64,000 nucleotides of DNA from a virus: positions 16,881-80,880 of IMG/VR virus record IMGVR_UViG_3300027771_000009. One strand, 5' to 3'. Position 1 is the first letter of the stretch; every line of letters begins with the position of its first letter. Under the pieces are notes generated by a model that saw only the letters and a program-made list of their open reading frames with translations, did no database searches and was not told the DNA's origin. Positions 1-12,700 of this stretch are shown piece by piece. A program made the position numbers and the translations under genes.

Positions 1-2
1 AA

Positions 3-2792
3 ATTGATTTTGTTTATGATTCAGTTAAATTGAATAGAGGATTTATTCAAAATGAAACTGTTGCGTTTGTAAACGCTAAATATCCAAACTTACAATACAA
101 TGAAGTAAGTTGTAGTAGAGATACTGGATTTATCGTAGATGCAGTAATAACTGATTTAAAATATGGTGGTAACCAAAGAACATTAACTGCTGGTGAATTC
201 TATTATAGATTCCCATCTAAAGCAACTAATGTTCAATTAGGTGAAACAACTGATGCAGTAACTTATATATCTGATTTAGTTAACGAAATTGTATTACAAA
301 ATACTTTAACAATTCCAACATTAACTGAGAATTCTGAAAATGTAATAAAAACTACATCAGAAACTCAAACATTAGGAAGTGGAACAACTGAAGTATCGGT
401 ATTAAACGCTGTAAGTTCATCATTTGGTATTGTAATGGATATTGTTGTAAATGGAACTGGTTCTTTACCAATAACATCTGAATATACATCATCAATTGGT
501 GATTCAGAAACGTTAGAAGCTTATTCATTGTTAAAATCAAACATACCATTTATACAATCGGAAACTATTGCATATTTATCATCGTCTTGGTCAGAAGCAT
601 CTTATAACGAATCAAGTTGTAGTAGAGATATTGGTTCAATCGTTAGTGGAGCAGCTGAAGATTTATTATTCGGTTCAGTTTCATCATCTGTATTTAATGG
701 AAAATATTATTATGATTTCCCATCACAAGCACAGGGTACTCAATTGAATCAAACATTAGATGGAATTCGATACGCTAGTAGGTTGGCTAACAACATAATA
801 CAAAGTGTAACATACGTTACCTCTTCAATAGAGAACGTTACATCACATAACTTAATTAGAGATAATAAAGAGTTCATTCAATCAGAATCAATCGCTTACA
901 TATCTTCTTCTTGGAGTTCATTCGGATACAACGAAGAAACTTGTAAGAGAGATGTGGGGCACATTGTAGATGCAGTTTCTACTGATATTTTATATGGTGG
1001 AAATGAGAGAAGTGTAACTGCTGGTGATTTCTATTATAGATACCCATCGAACGCTACAACTTCAGAATTAGAACCAACTACAACTGGTATTGAATATGCT
1101 GGTGATTTAGTAGAGAAGTTAATTGTAAATAAAATATTCGTTTCACCATCAGTTGAAAGAATTGCTGGTAATGAAACGATATTAAAGAATAGAGAATTTA
1201 TTCAGACGGAAGTTATATCATATGTTTCTTCTTCTTGGAGTAATTTTGAATATAACGAAGCGAGTTGTAGTAGAGATACTGGATATATCTTAGATGCAGT
1301 AGCAACTGATTTCCTATATGGTGGAAATGAGAGAAGTAGAACTGCTGGAGAATTTTATTACAAATATCCTTCATCGGCTACTGTTGCTGGTGATACATCG
1401 CCAACTGTAAACGCTCAATTATATCCTACTTTAGATGGTATAAAATACGCTAGTGGTATTTCGCAAGAATTGGTTCAAAATATAGAATTTGTAACAGCTT
1501 CAAATGAAGTATCATCTTCTTGGAACTCATTAAGAGAAAATAAAGAGTTTATTCAAAACGAAGTAATAGCATATGTTTCTTCTTCTTGGAGTGGTGTATT
1601 CTATAACGAAGATAAGTGTAAAAGAGATGTTGGTCATTTAATTGACGCAACTGCAACGGATTTATACTATGGTGGAAATGAACGAAGTGTAAATGCTGGT
1701 TCATTCTATTATTTATTCCCATCTGCAGCAACTGCAAAGGGAGTTCCTTCAACTACATCTCAATTAGACCCAACTGTTGATGGTATCAGATATGCTGGTA
1801 ACTTATCAACTAAGGTAATTAAGAATGAAACTTTCTTACAACCATCGGCATCCGTATTAGTAGGAGCTGATTTGTTAGTTGGTAATAAAACGTTTATTCA
1901 GAAAGAAACAATCGCATTCCTAAGTTCATCTTGGAGTGAGTTTGAATATAATGAAGCTAGTTGTAGTAGAGATATTGGATATATCATCGATGCAGTTAGA
2001 ACGGATTTAGTTTATGGTGGAAATGAAAGAAGTGTTCAGGCTGGAACATTCTATTACTATATTCCTTCAGTAGCAACTACTGAACAAAAGCCACAAACAA
2101 CTGATGGTATTGATTTTGCTAAAGGATTATCTGAAAAAGTAATCTTAAAAGAACAATTGACAAGAGCATCATTCCAAACTAGACAATCAGTTGATTATTT
2201 AAGAGCTAGTAAGAAAGAATTACAATCAATTGCAATTTCATATACAAATGCGGCATTTCCAAATTTCGAATATAACGAAGATAAGTGTTATAGAGATACT
2301 GGGTTTATCGTAGATGCAATCGCAACTGATTTATACTATGGTGGAAATGAAAGAAGTATTGCAGCTGCAGAATCGTATTACACTGGTGTATATGGTTCAG
2401 CCGCAGAGGTAATTAATAACCAACAATATGAAACTGCAGATGTTAACCGATATTTACGAACTCAATTCCAACGAATTGTGAGAAACTCACCTTTAGAAGA
2501 ATTTGGTTCATTAATTATTACAACTGGACATGATTTCTCATACGCTGGTGCTGGTGTAACTTATAAAGCATTACCTCCTAATCAGGGTGGTGCTGGTGTA
2601 CCTGACCCAACTAAAGAAATTACTGAAATAGCTGGTGGTAGAGTGTTCTTTACTTCAGGTAATGAACTTGGGGATTTTAGAATTGGTACGGGACTTGTAA
2701 TTAATCAGGCAACTGGTACATTGCAGGGTAGAACATTCTCTCGTTCACTATTTTCATTAGTTACACCATTCTCTCTTGCATTGGAAGGGTAA
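3..2792 (+). CDS. virion structural protein with seven YGGN repeats (5' end outside window)
   Basis: The frame is open to the left window edge, so the true start is missing; a TTG at 30 is only an internal codon. The visible part is about 930 residues built from seven tandem units of 110-140 residues. Each unit follows the pattern FIQ-E-IAY, SSSW, YNE-x2-C-x-RD, a D-A-x2-TD helix, then YGGNERS and A-G-x-FYY with PS-AT. Unit 2 is the most diverged and has lost YGGN. The end of unit 7 leads into a glycine-rich C-terminal domain. Similar repeats occur in structural proteins of marine T4-like phages. Its place next to fibre genes, upstream of a late-promoter-like motif, fits a baseplate or fibre role. 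The exact virion position is not known. Confidence 0.7.
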   Translation: MDFVYDSVKLNRGFIQNETVAFVNAKYPNLQYNEVSCSRDTGFIVDAVITDLKYGGNQRTLTAGEFYYRFPSKATNVQLGETTDAVTYISDLVNEIVLQNTLTIPTLTENSENVIKTTSETQTLGSGTTEVSVLNAVSSSFGIVMDIVVNGTGSLPITSEYTSSIGDSETLEAYSLLKSNIPFIQSETIAYLSSSWSEASYNESSCSRDIGSIVSGAAEDLLFGSVSSSVFNGKYYYDFPSQAQGTQLNQTLDGIRYASRLANNIIQSVTYVTSSIENVTSHNLIRDNKEFIQSESIAYISSSWSSFGYNEETCKRDVGHIVDAVSTDILYGGNERSVTAGDFYYRYPSNATTSELEPTTTGIEYAGDLVEKLIVNKIFVSPSVERIAGNETILKNREFIQTEVISYVSSSWSNFEYNEASCSRDTGYILDAVATDFLYGGNERSRTAGEFYYKYPSSATVAGDTSPTVNAQLYPTLDGIKYASGISQELVQNIEFVTASNEVSSSWNSLRENKEFIQNEVIAYVSSSWSGVFYNEDKCKRDVGHLIDATATDLYYGGNERSVNAGSFYYLFPSAATAKGVPSTTSQLDPTVDGIRYAGNLSTKVIKNETFLQPSASVLVGADLLVGNKTFIQKETIAFLSSSWSEFEYNEASCSRDIGYIIDAVRTDLVYGGNERSVQAGTFYYYIPSVATTEQKPQTTDGIDFAKGLSEKVILKEQLTRASFQTRQSVDYLRASKKELQSIAISYTNAAFPNFEYNEDKCYRDTGFIVDAIATDLYYGGNERSIAAAESYYTGVYGSAAEVINNQQYETADVNRYLRTQFQRIVRNSPLEEFGSLIITTGHDFSYAGAGVTYKALPPNQGGAGVPDPTKEITEIAGGRVFFTSGNELGDFRIGTGLVINQATGTLQGRTFSRSLFSLVTPFSLALEG

Positions 2793-2806
2793 TAATTAAA
2801 AAGATA

Positions 2807-2816
2807 ATATTTATAT
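2807..2816 (+). promoter_or_regulatory. putative late promoter motif ATATTTATAT
   Basis: An ATATTTATAT decamer lies 17 bases before the start codon at 2834. The same decamer, with A, T or G at the end, sits before most other structural transcription units in this window. It resembles the reverse complement of the T4 late promoter TATAAATA, but here it reads in the gene direction. Function is inferred from recurrence and position. Confidence 0.45.
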
Positions 2817-2833
2817 AGGAAAAAGACAATAAA

Positions 2834-3700
2834 ATGGCAGATGTATTTGTACCGCTAAATGCGTTTAAATCGATTGTAACAACTCTGACCGGTGAAGATG
2901 ATATTGTATATTCCACACCAAGTGGGGTTTCAACTATCGTTCTATCTGCTCAGATTACTAATAATAGTAATTCCAATACGGAAGAGGTTACTGTAAAATT
3001 AGATTCAAACCGGAAAATACCAGAACCACAATTACAAAATGTGGTAAATACTGGTAGTTTTTATAGTGCTTCGGCATTATTAGAAATTAATAGAACTTAT
3101 ATTGAAAAGGAAGCAGCAGCATACGTTGGATTCCAAAACAATTTACAAGATATACCATTTTCATTTACATCATCAATATTTGAGGAAAGAATACATACTG
3201 CATTTGATGGTATTGTGTTTGATATCGAAAATGGTGGTACATTGAGAACGAAAAAAGCAGCATTATCATTTTATGATAAAAACGGAGTTAGTTTAATCAT
3301 AGGTGATGCTCAATTGACATCATCATATGATGCTATCACTTACGCAAATACTCTAACCAATCAAATTTTACTAAATGAATCAGTAACTGGTTCAGCGGAT
3401 GTACTTAGATTATATCAAACTACATTTACTCAATCATACGATGAAAGTATAGTTCCTGAAAGTGGTTCTATTTCGTTAATAACAGATTTACTTACAATAG
3501 TAGCAGATACTGTATATAACCCAACAAGAGTACCACAAGAAAAAATTGAATTTATTAGTAACTTTCCTATACCAAAGGGAGATTCACTATCACCCGTTGT
3601 GGCCGGAAAATTAGTATTAGAGCAAGATTTTGGGTTAGTATTTTCTGGTTCGGAGGATTTAAAAGTTGTACTTTCTATTTTGGAAAGTGCAAATGAATAA
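2834..3700 (+). CDS. structural protein, diverged relative of the upstream repeat protein
   Basis: A 288-residue protein with an ATG start. Residues about 85-150 read like one degraded copy of the upstream repeat: a Y-I-E-K-E-A-A-A-Y segment, then F-D-G-I-V-F-D, then ENGGTLRT and a following A-x2-SFYD. This suggests common ancestry with the gene ending at 2792. The C-terminal 35 residues (GKLVLEQDFGLVFSGSEDL then VVLSILESAN) resemble the short beta-domain ends of cyanophage tail proteins. There are no cysteines, signal peptide or membrane segments. It lies 22 bases before the first giant fibre gene and is probably co-transcribed with it. The likely role is a fibre or baseplate adaptor, but this is inference from position. 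Confidence 0.6.
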   Translation: MADVFVPLNAFKSIVTTLTGEDDIVYSTPSGVSTIVLSAQITNNSNSNTEEVTVKLDSNRKIPEPQLQNVVNTGSFYSASALLEINRTYIEKEAAAYVGFQNNLQDIPFSFTSSIFEERIHTAFDGIVFDIENGGTLRTKKAALSFYDKNGVSLIIGDAQLTSSYDAITYANTLTNQILLNESVTGSADVLRLYQTTFTQSYDESIVPESGSISLITDLLTIVADTVYNPTRVPQEKIEFISNFPIPKGDSLSPVVAGKLVLEQDFGLVFSGSEDLKVVLSILESANE

Positions 3701-3722
3701 TAGTTAAGTTGAAAAATAATAG

Positions 3723-6700
3723 ATGAGTCAATTATTAAGCGGTAAGGTAAGAGTAGTTCGTCCGCAGGATGTATCGGATGATAGATATGAGTATTTATCG
3801 CTACAGGAAGCGGAACCTAATTTAGGTATTCCACTAAGTGGGAGTATCGCAAGTGGCTCGGTTGCACTTATTGCGTCAGATGTAGATGGAAATCGTTTAT
3901 TTATCACTAAAATCCAATTAGAAGAATTTAGTGGTTCATTTAGTGGTTCTTTTGCAGGTGATGGTTCCGAATTAAATAACCTACCTTTTTCAAGTCAATT
4001 AATAAGTGGGTCTGCATCCGCATCAATAGCACCAAACACTGGATTCTTAGTAAACGTATCTTCATCATTTGATGGTGATGTGGATGTGAATGGTGATGTT
4101 AGAGTTACTGGTGATTTATATGTAGATGATAGAATAGTAGCTAGGGAAATCTTAGTAGAAATAGTATCATCATCAATTATATTCTCATCTGGTTCAAACA
4201 AGTTTGGTAACACACCAGATGATTTGCAAGAATTTACTGGTTCAGTTGGAATGAATGGTTCGTTAAACGTAGAGGGTGATATCTCAACAACTAATGTAAC
4301 CGCTTCAATCGTATCATCTTCACTTTTTATCGGAGATGGTAGCCAATTATTCAACCTACCAGCCGCAGAGCAATCATCAAGAATAGCAGATGGTGCAGTA
4401 AGTGCTTCGGTAGATAACGAAACCGGATTTATTGTAATATCAAAAGAAAGTGGTTCACAATTCACTGGTTCATTATTTGTAAGTGGTGGTATATCACTTG
4501 GAAGTGGTAGTGTATTTAGTGGTAGTGGGGCAAATCTATTTGATATACCAAAAGCAGCATTAACCCCTGATGCATTATTATCATCATTCATTACAAGCGG
4601 GTCTGTTACCGCATCTGTTGACCCTAACTTTGGATTCAAATTAGAGGGTACCGATAGAGCAGAATTTAGTTCATCACTTTTCGTAAGTGGTGGAGTTTCA
4701 TTAGGAAGTGGTTCAGTATTTAGTGGTAGTGGTGCGGATTTATTTGATATACCCCGTTCAGCACTTACACAAGATGCTTTATTATCCAATGTAATAGTAA
4801 GTGGTTCCGTAACCGCATCTGTTTCACCAAGCAAGGGACTTGTGGTAACTTCAATAGAAAGTGGTTCAACATTCTTCGGAGATATAAAATTACAAACTGG
4901 TTCATTTAGTGGTAGTGGGGCAAATTTATTCAACATACCCAGATCAGCAATAACTGAAGATGCTGATTTATCAACATTTATAACAAGTGGTAGTATAACT
5001 GCTTCTGTAACACCTGATGATGGATTTGTTGTAACTTCAATAGAAAGTGGTTCAACTTTCTTTGGGGATGTTAGGGTAGAAAGTGGCTCAACCTTTAGTG
5101 GTAGTGGAGCAGATTTATTTGATATACCCCGTTCAGCATTTACTGGAGATGCATTTAGAATTGCTAGTGGTAGTGTAACTGCCTCTGTAACACCTAATGA
5201 CGGATTTGTTGTAACTTCAATAGAAAGTGGTTCAACTTTCTTCGGTGATGTTACATTATCATCTGGTTCAATATTTAGTGGTAGTGGTGAGGGGTTATTT
5301 GATATACCTCGGTCAGCACTTACTAACGATGCATTATTATCAACTGAAATTGTTACTGGTTCAATTACAGCATCGGTAACTCTTGAAGAAGGACTTGTAG
5401 TTACTTCAGTTGAGAGTGGTTCTACATTCTTTGGAGAAGTGAGAGTAGAAAGTGGCTCGGCATTTAGTGGTAGTGGTGAAAAGTTAAGAGATATACCATT
5501 TTCAGCACTTTCAACAGATGCACAAGATTCAATTACATCATTAGTATCTGATGAATCGAAAATATTAGTAAGTGGTTCGGTTTCTGCATCTGTTGATGCT
5601 GAAAATGGATTCATAGTAACATCAATCGCAAGTGGTTCAACTTTCTTTGGAAATGTAGGTGTAGCTAGCGGTTCTTCTTTTAGTGGTAGTGGTGCATTAT
5701 TAAACGATATACCATTCGCAGCTATCTCAACAACATCTGATGATACATTTTCTTCAATAATCTCAGGCGATTCAAAACGATTGATAACTGGTTCCATAAC
5801 GGCATCAGTTGATATAAATAAAGGATTCGTAATTGAATCGAAAGAAAAAGGAACTCAGATTACTGGTTCTGTTAATATTAGTGGTTCAATATCATCTTCA
5901 GTATTTGAAGGAGATGGTAGTGGATTAGTTAATATACCTCGCTCGGCACTTACTGAAGATGCACTTGTATCAACGGAAATTACTACTGGTTCCATAACGG
6001 CATCTGTAACACCAGAAAATGGATTTACAGTAACATCAGTAGAACTTGGTTCTACATTTAGTGGTTCTATAAATGTTGATTTAGCAGTAACTGCGTCTGG
6101 ATTCAAAGGTAGTGGTAGGGATTTAACTGATATAGTAACTACACAATTAGTTAGTGGAGCTGTAATTGCTGATGTATCACCTGACGCTGGATTTAGAGTA
6201 GTATCTCAAACAGTTGGTTCACAATTTACTGGTTCAGTAAGTGTGGATACATCAATGCAAGCTGTAACATTCGTATCAGCATCTACGTTTAAAGGTAGTG
6301 GTGCTGAATTAACTGATATAGTAATTACTGAAATAATAAGTGGAGCAGTTTCTGCAACGGTTACACCTGATGATGGATTTGTAGTAACCTCTAATGATAG
6401 TGGTTCTACATTTGTTGGTAGTGTTGATGTGGATGGTTTAGTTACTGTAACTGATTCAATTAACATAACAGGTAACGTATCCGCATCTATGTTTACTGGA
6501 AGTGGAGCTGGGTTATTCAATATACCTCGTTCGGCACTTACTGAGGAGGCTTTACTAATAAGTGAAATTGTAAGTGGTAGTATAACTGCATCTGTATCAC
6601 CTGATTCTGGGTTTACTGTTACTTCAATAGAAAGTGGCTCAACCTTCTTAGGTGAAGTTAGAGTAGAAAGTGGGTTTACATTTAGTGGTAGTGGGGCAAA

Positions 6701-9700
6701 TTTATTTAATATACCTCGCTCGGCACTTACTGAAGATGCTGATTTATCAACATTTATTACAAGTGGTAGTGTAACTGCATCTGTAACACCAGAAAATGGA
6801 TTTGTTGTAACTTCGATAGAAAGTGGTTCTACATTTAGTGGTTCTGTATTTTTATCATCCGGCTCATTCTTTAGTGGTAGTGGAGAACAGTTATTCGATA
6901 TACCAAAATCAGCAATATCTGATTTAGATACTTCATTAATATTTAGTGGTAGTGTATCTGCTTCAACTAGACCATCTACCGGTTTTACTGTTACTTCAAT
7001 AGAAAGTGGCTCAACCTTCTTAGGTGAAGTTAGAGTAGAAAGTGGTTCCGTATTTAGTGGTAGTGGAGAAAAGTTATTCGATATACCAAAATCAGCAATA
7101 TCTGATTTAGATAGTTCATTAATTTTTAGTGGAAGTGTAACCGCATCGGTTGAACCTACTGATGGATTTATTGTAACATCTATCGTAAGTGGTTCAACAT
7201 TCTTCGGAGATATAAAATTACAAACTGGTTCATTTAGTGGTAGTGGTGCTAAACTATTTGATATACCAAGAACAGCACTAACCCCTGATGCATTAGTTAG
7301 TACATTAATTACATCTGGTTCGGCAACGGCATCTATTTCACCAAACTTTGGGTTTGTTGTTAACACCTCATCATCTATTGAAGGTGATTTAACTGTTGAT
7401 AATGATTTATATGTAGGTGGAGCAATAAACGCAACTGAACTTAATGTAACATTCATAAACTCAGAAGTAATTTATTCTTCTGGTTCAAATCAGTTTGGTG
7501 ATAGTATTACTGATAGACAAGAATTTACTGGTTCTATAAACGTTAGTGGTTCACTTAACGTTGATGATGGAATCATTGGTGGTGATGGTAGTGGTCTATT
7601 TAATATACCACAATCAGCATTAACTGAAGCTGCAACCTTAATCGCAACTGGTAGTGTAACGGCATCAGTACATCCGATACGTGGGTTTGAAGTAAATTCA
7701 AAAAGTAAATTTGAAGATACTCTAACTATTACTGGTAGTTTAATTGTAAATAACCAAAATAGAGTAACAGATAATTTAACTAAAGTAATTACAGTACAAT
7801 CTACTGATGCTGGTAACAAATATTTTGTAGATGGTATTTTAAGACCTCTTATTTACTTAACTGTTGGTAACACTTATACGTTTAATCAATCAGATTCAAG
7901 TAATTCAACTCATGAAATAAGATTCTCCACTACCGATGATGGTACGCATGGTGGTGGTAGTTCATATACAACGGATGTAGATAATGGTAGTATAGCAGCT
8001 GGAACTAATGGTTCTGCAGTTACTATTGAAATAACTTCAGAGACACCAACAACTTTATATTATTATTGTTTAAATCACTCTGGAATGGGTGCTAGTACTT
8101 TACAATTAAATGTATTCCCATCATCAAATTCATTAATTGAAGATGATGTTAAAATAAGTGGTTCATTAATTGTAACTGAAAATATAACTGCAAATATAAT
8201 AAACGCTGAACAATATAGTGGTTCATTCTTTAGTGGTAGTGGACGGGATTTATTTGATATACCATTCTCTAATTTAACTGGAGATGCATTCAAAATCGTA
8301 AGTGGTTCAGTAACCGCATCAGTTTCACCAAATGATGGATTTGTAGTAACCTCAAAAGATAGTGGTTCACAATTTACTGGTTCATTATTTATAAGTGGTG
8401 GAGTTGAAATAAATAGTGGTTCATCGTTTAGTGGTAGTGGTGAGAATTTATTCAACATACCTTTAGCAGCATTTACACCGGCTGCACAAGATGCAGTTGA
8501 TGCTATCTTATCGTTCGAAGCTGGTAGAATATCAACTGGTAGTGTAACGGCATCGGTTGATGTTGAAAGAGGATTCATCGTAGATTCTGTAATTAGTGGT
8601 TCTACTTTTAGTGGTTCATTATTTGTAAGTGGTGGTATTAGTGTAATTAGTGGTTCTGTATTTAGTGGTAGTGGTGCTGATTTATTTGATATACCATTTA
8701 CCGCACTTTCGCAAGAAGCTATTAACGCACTTATATCTACCGAAATAAAAAGTGGTAGTGTTACAGCTTCAGTTGCACCTGATACTGGATTTGTAGTAAC
8801 TTCTATTGAAAGTGGTTCTACATTTACGGGTTCAGTTGATATTAGTGGTTCAATCTCAGCTTCATTATTTGAAGGAGATGGTAGTGGATTAACAAACATA
8901 CAATTGGCAAACTTATCGTTAGAGATAAGTCAAATAACATCTGGTTCTGTAACTGCATCGGTTGACCCAATTGAGGGATTTGTAGTAACATCATTAGATA
9001 GTGGTTCTACATTTACAGGCTCAGTTGATGTAAGTGGTTCATTTACTGTTACTGGTGGGATTATAACTGGTGATGGTAGTGGTATTACAAATATTGATTT
9101 GGCTAACTTATCGATTGATGCATCCAGTATCTTTACGGGTTCAGTTACTGCATCTGTAAAAGAAGATGGTCGATTTATAGTTGAAGATTCCACACACGTA
9201 GTTAAATCAGAATTTAGTGGTTCAATATTTGTATCAGAATCTGTAATAGCTAGAGCATTTATTGGTGATGGTAGCCAAATTACAAATGTACAAGCCGCAG
9301 CATCCCCAAAGATAGCTAGTGGTTCGGCAACCGCATCAGTTGAGAGTGGTGAGTTCTTCATTGTAAACTCATTTAGTGGTTCACAATTTACATCATCAGT
9401 TGATATTAGTGGTTCTGTATCAGCATCACTGTTCATTGGTGATGGTGGTGGTTTATTCAATATTCCATTAGATGCACTTGAAGATTTACAATTAGTAAAA
9501 ATTAACTCTGGTTCCGGTGAAGCAATAATTGACCCTGATAAGTTATTTGTGAATGTTCCAATAACCGCATCTCGATATGATGGTGATGGTAGTGGATTAT
9601 TTAACATACCAGCGGAATCATTACAAGATTTAAAATTAGATAAAATTGAAAGTGGTTCAGCTGTTGCAATTATTTCACCTGATAGAGGGTTAGAAATAAA

Positions 9701-12700
9701 TGTAGGAGTTAGTGTATCTCAATCACTTAGTGTAAGTGGTGGGTTATTCATAACTGGTAGTGATGTTATTGCTGCAAGTGGTTCAACATTCGTTGGTGAT
9801 GGTAGTGGGTTAAGTAATATTAACATCGCTAACTTAGCATTTGAAACTTCCTTATTAGAAAGTGGTAGTGCAACTGCAGAAATTTCACCAAACTTAGGAT
9901 TACAAATAAACACATCAGCATCCATTAGTGGAGGATTGAGTGTAGAAAAAAATATATACTCACCAATTATTAATGGTGGGCAAATTACTGGTTCACTTTA
10001 TGGTGGGTACTATGGTGAAGGCGATGCAGTAGATAGGGATATTCTTATTTATGATGATGCTCGTTCTAAATATGTACCTGTACCTGAATCAACACCAACA
10101 ATTGCTGAACCATTTACAAACGTAACTGAGGTAACTATTGTACACAACTTTGATGTTGAATATCCAATAGTACAGGTTTACGAAACTGGTTCAAATGGAA
10201 TGATTATTCCACAAGCTATTGAACCTCTTAATAGTAACTCTATTAAAGTAACCTTTAGTGGATTGACAAGTGGACACGTTGTTGTTGGTAGTGGAGGTTC
10301 TAAAATAAGTGGAGCAGTTAGTGGAGATAATGTAATTGGAATTGTACCATCGGCATCTAGAGCAAGTTCAGCACTTATTGCGGATACTGCAACAAATGTT
10401 GCTGGATTAGATTCAGCATCTATTGCTTTACTTAATAATTTAGAAAACTTTGTATTAAACGAACAAACCGCATCTATGACGGTGTTGAGTTCATCGTTCG
10501 CTCTTACCGCATCATATGCATTAAACGCAGCTTCATCTGATTCATCTGGTGATATTAGTAGTGATATAACTGCTTCTATGAGTGTTGCAACCGCATCATA
10601 CTCACATTACGCATTAACTGCTTCTTACGCATTAAATGCTGGAGAAGCTGGTGGGGGTGGAGATTTAACTTCGGCACAAACGGCATCGATGTATGTTTAC
10701 TCATCATCTTTTTCCTCAATTGCAGAATTTGCTTTAAACGCTGGTGGTAGTGGAGCTGGATTCCCATTTGAGGGATATGCTGAACTAACTGGTAGTTTAG
10801 ATATAAGTGGTAGTTTAATAATCACAGGTAGTACGTTTATACAAAACTTAGAAAGTGGTTCATCTGATTTCGTAGTAACATATAACGAAACAACTGGTAG
10901 ATTAGAAAAAAGAGATATAGAAGCAGCGCAAGGCGCCGATGGTACTTCTGGTAGTAGTGGTACATCTGGTAGTAGTGGTACATCTGGTTCATCGGGTACT
11001 TCTGGTTCATCTGGAACATCTGGTTCAGATGGTACATCTGGTTCATCTGGTACTTCTGGTACTTCTGGAACTTCTGGAACTTCTGGGACAAGTGGTACGA
11101 GTGGTACTTCTGGTTCTTCTGGTTCGTCTGGTTCAAGCGGAAGTAGTGGTAGTTCTGGAACGAGTGGTACAACTGGTACTTCTGGTTCATCTGGAACATC
11201 TGGTACTTCTGGAACATCTGGTACTTCTGGAACATCTGGTTCATCAGGCTCAAGCGGTAGTAGTGGAAGTAGTGGAAGTAGTGGTTCATCTGGTACAACT
11301 GGTTCGCATGGAACATCTGGTTCTTCTGGTTCTTCAGGCTCAAGCGGAAGTGGTGGTACATCTGGTTCATCTGGTAGTAGTGGAACATCTGGTTCATCTG
11401 GTAGTAGTGGTACATCTGGTTCATCCGGTTCATCTGGAACATCAGGTTCTTCTGGTTCTTCTGGTTCTTCTGGAACATCGGGTTCAACCGGTAGAGAAGG
11501 TGGTAGATTATACACAGTAACCAACAATGGCTTTAATTATTCTTTTGCTGGATATGTTGGAAATTTCCCAACATTAACATTAGTAAAGGGAGAACTTTAT
11601 TACTTCGATGTAAGTGGCGTAAGTATATCTCACCCATTCGCTATACGATTAGCAGATGGTGATTCAACATCAGTACCTGGTATTGATAATAATGATACTG
11701 TTAGTGGAAAGTATGGTACCGATGTATTAATAAAATATAGAGTTCCCGAAGATGCTCCTAATAGTATAGTTTATCAATGTGTTAATCATTCTGGGATGAT
11801 TGGAACGATTAGTATTGTAAATAAAAATGGTACTTCTGGTACATCTGGTTCATCTGGTACTTCTGGAACGAGTGGGAGTAGTGGTTCGTCTGGAACTTCT
11901 GGAACATCTGGTTCTTCTGGAACATCTGGTTCTTCTGGAACATCTGGAACTTCTGGTTCAGCAGGTTCAGCAGGAACGAGTGGAAGTAGTGGTACATCTG
12001 GTACAAGTGGTAGTAGTGGAAGTAGTGGAACATCTGGTTCTTCTGGAACGAGTGGTACATCAGGTTCATCTGGTTCGTCTGGAACGAGTGGAAGTAGTGG
12101 AACATCTGGAAGTAGTGGTTCATCTGGTTCATCTGGAAGTAGTGGTACTTCTGGTACATCTGGAACTTCTGGTAGTAGTGGAAGTAGTGGTTCTTCTGGA
12201 AGTAGTGGAACATCTGGAAGTAGTGGAACATCTGGTTCATCTGGTAGTAGTGGTAGTAGTGGAAGCAGTGGTTCTTCTGGAAGTAGTGGAACATCTGGAA
12301 GTAGTGGATTGAGTGGTAGTAATGGAACTTCTGGTTCTTCTGGTTCAAGTGGAACGAGTGGGGAGAGTGGTTCTTCTGGAACTTCTGGGACATCTGGAAC
12401 GTCTGGGACATCTGGGACAAGTGGAGAAGCTGGTTCATCGGGTACATCTGGAACAAGCGGTACATCTGGTGTAAGCGGTTCTTCTGGAACTTCTGGAACT
12501 TCTGGAACTTCTGGGACAAGTGGAACTTCTGGTGAAGCTGGTTCATCTGGAACGAGTGGTACGTCTGGTTCTTCTGGAACAAGCGGTACTTCTGGAACGA
12601 GTGGTAGTAGTGGTTCTTCTGGTACATCTGGTACTTCTGGTTCAAACGGAACATCTGGTACATCTGGTACATCTGGTAGTAGTGGTACATCTGGTTCATC

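Noticed and set aside
3995-9925. Open frames on the minus strand (up to 600 codons) opposite the SGS repeat region
   Set aside because: The composition of the + strand repeats removes stops on the other strand. The + frame has recognisable domains and runs unbroken over 11.7 kb.
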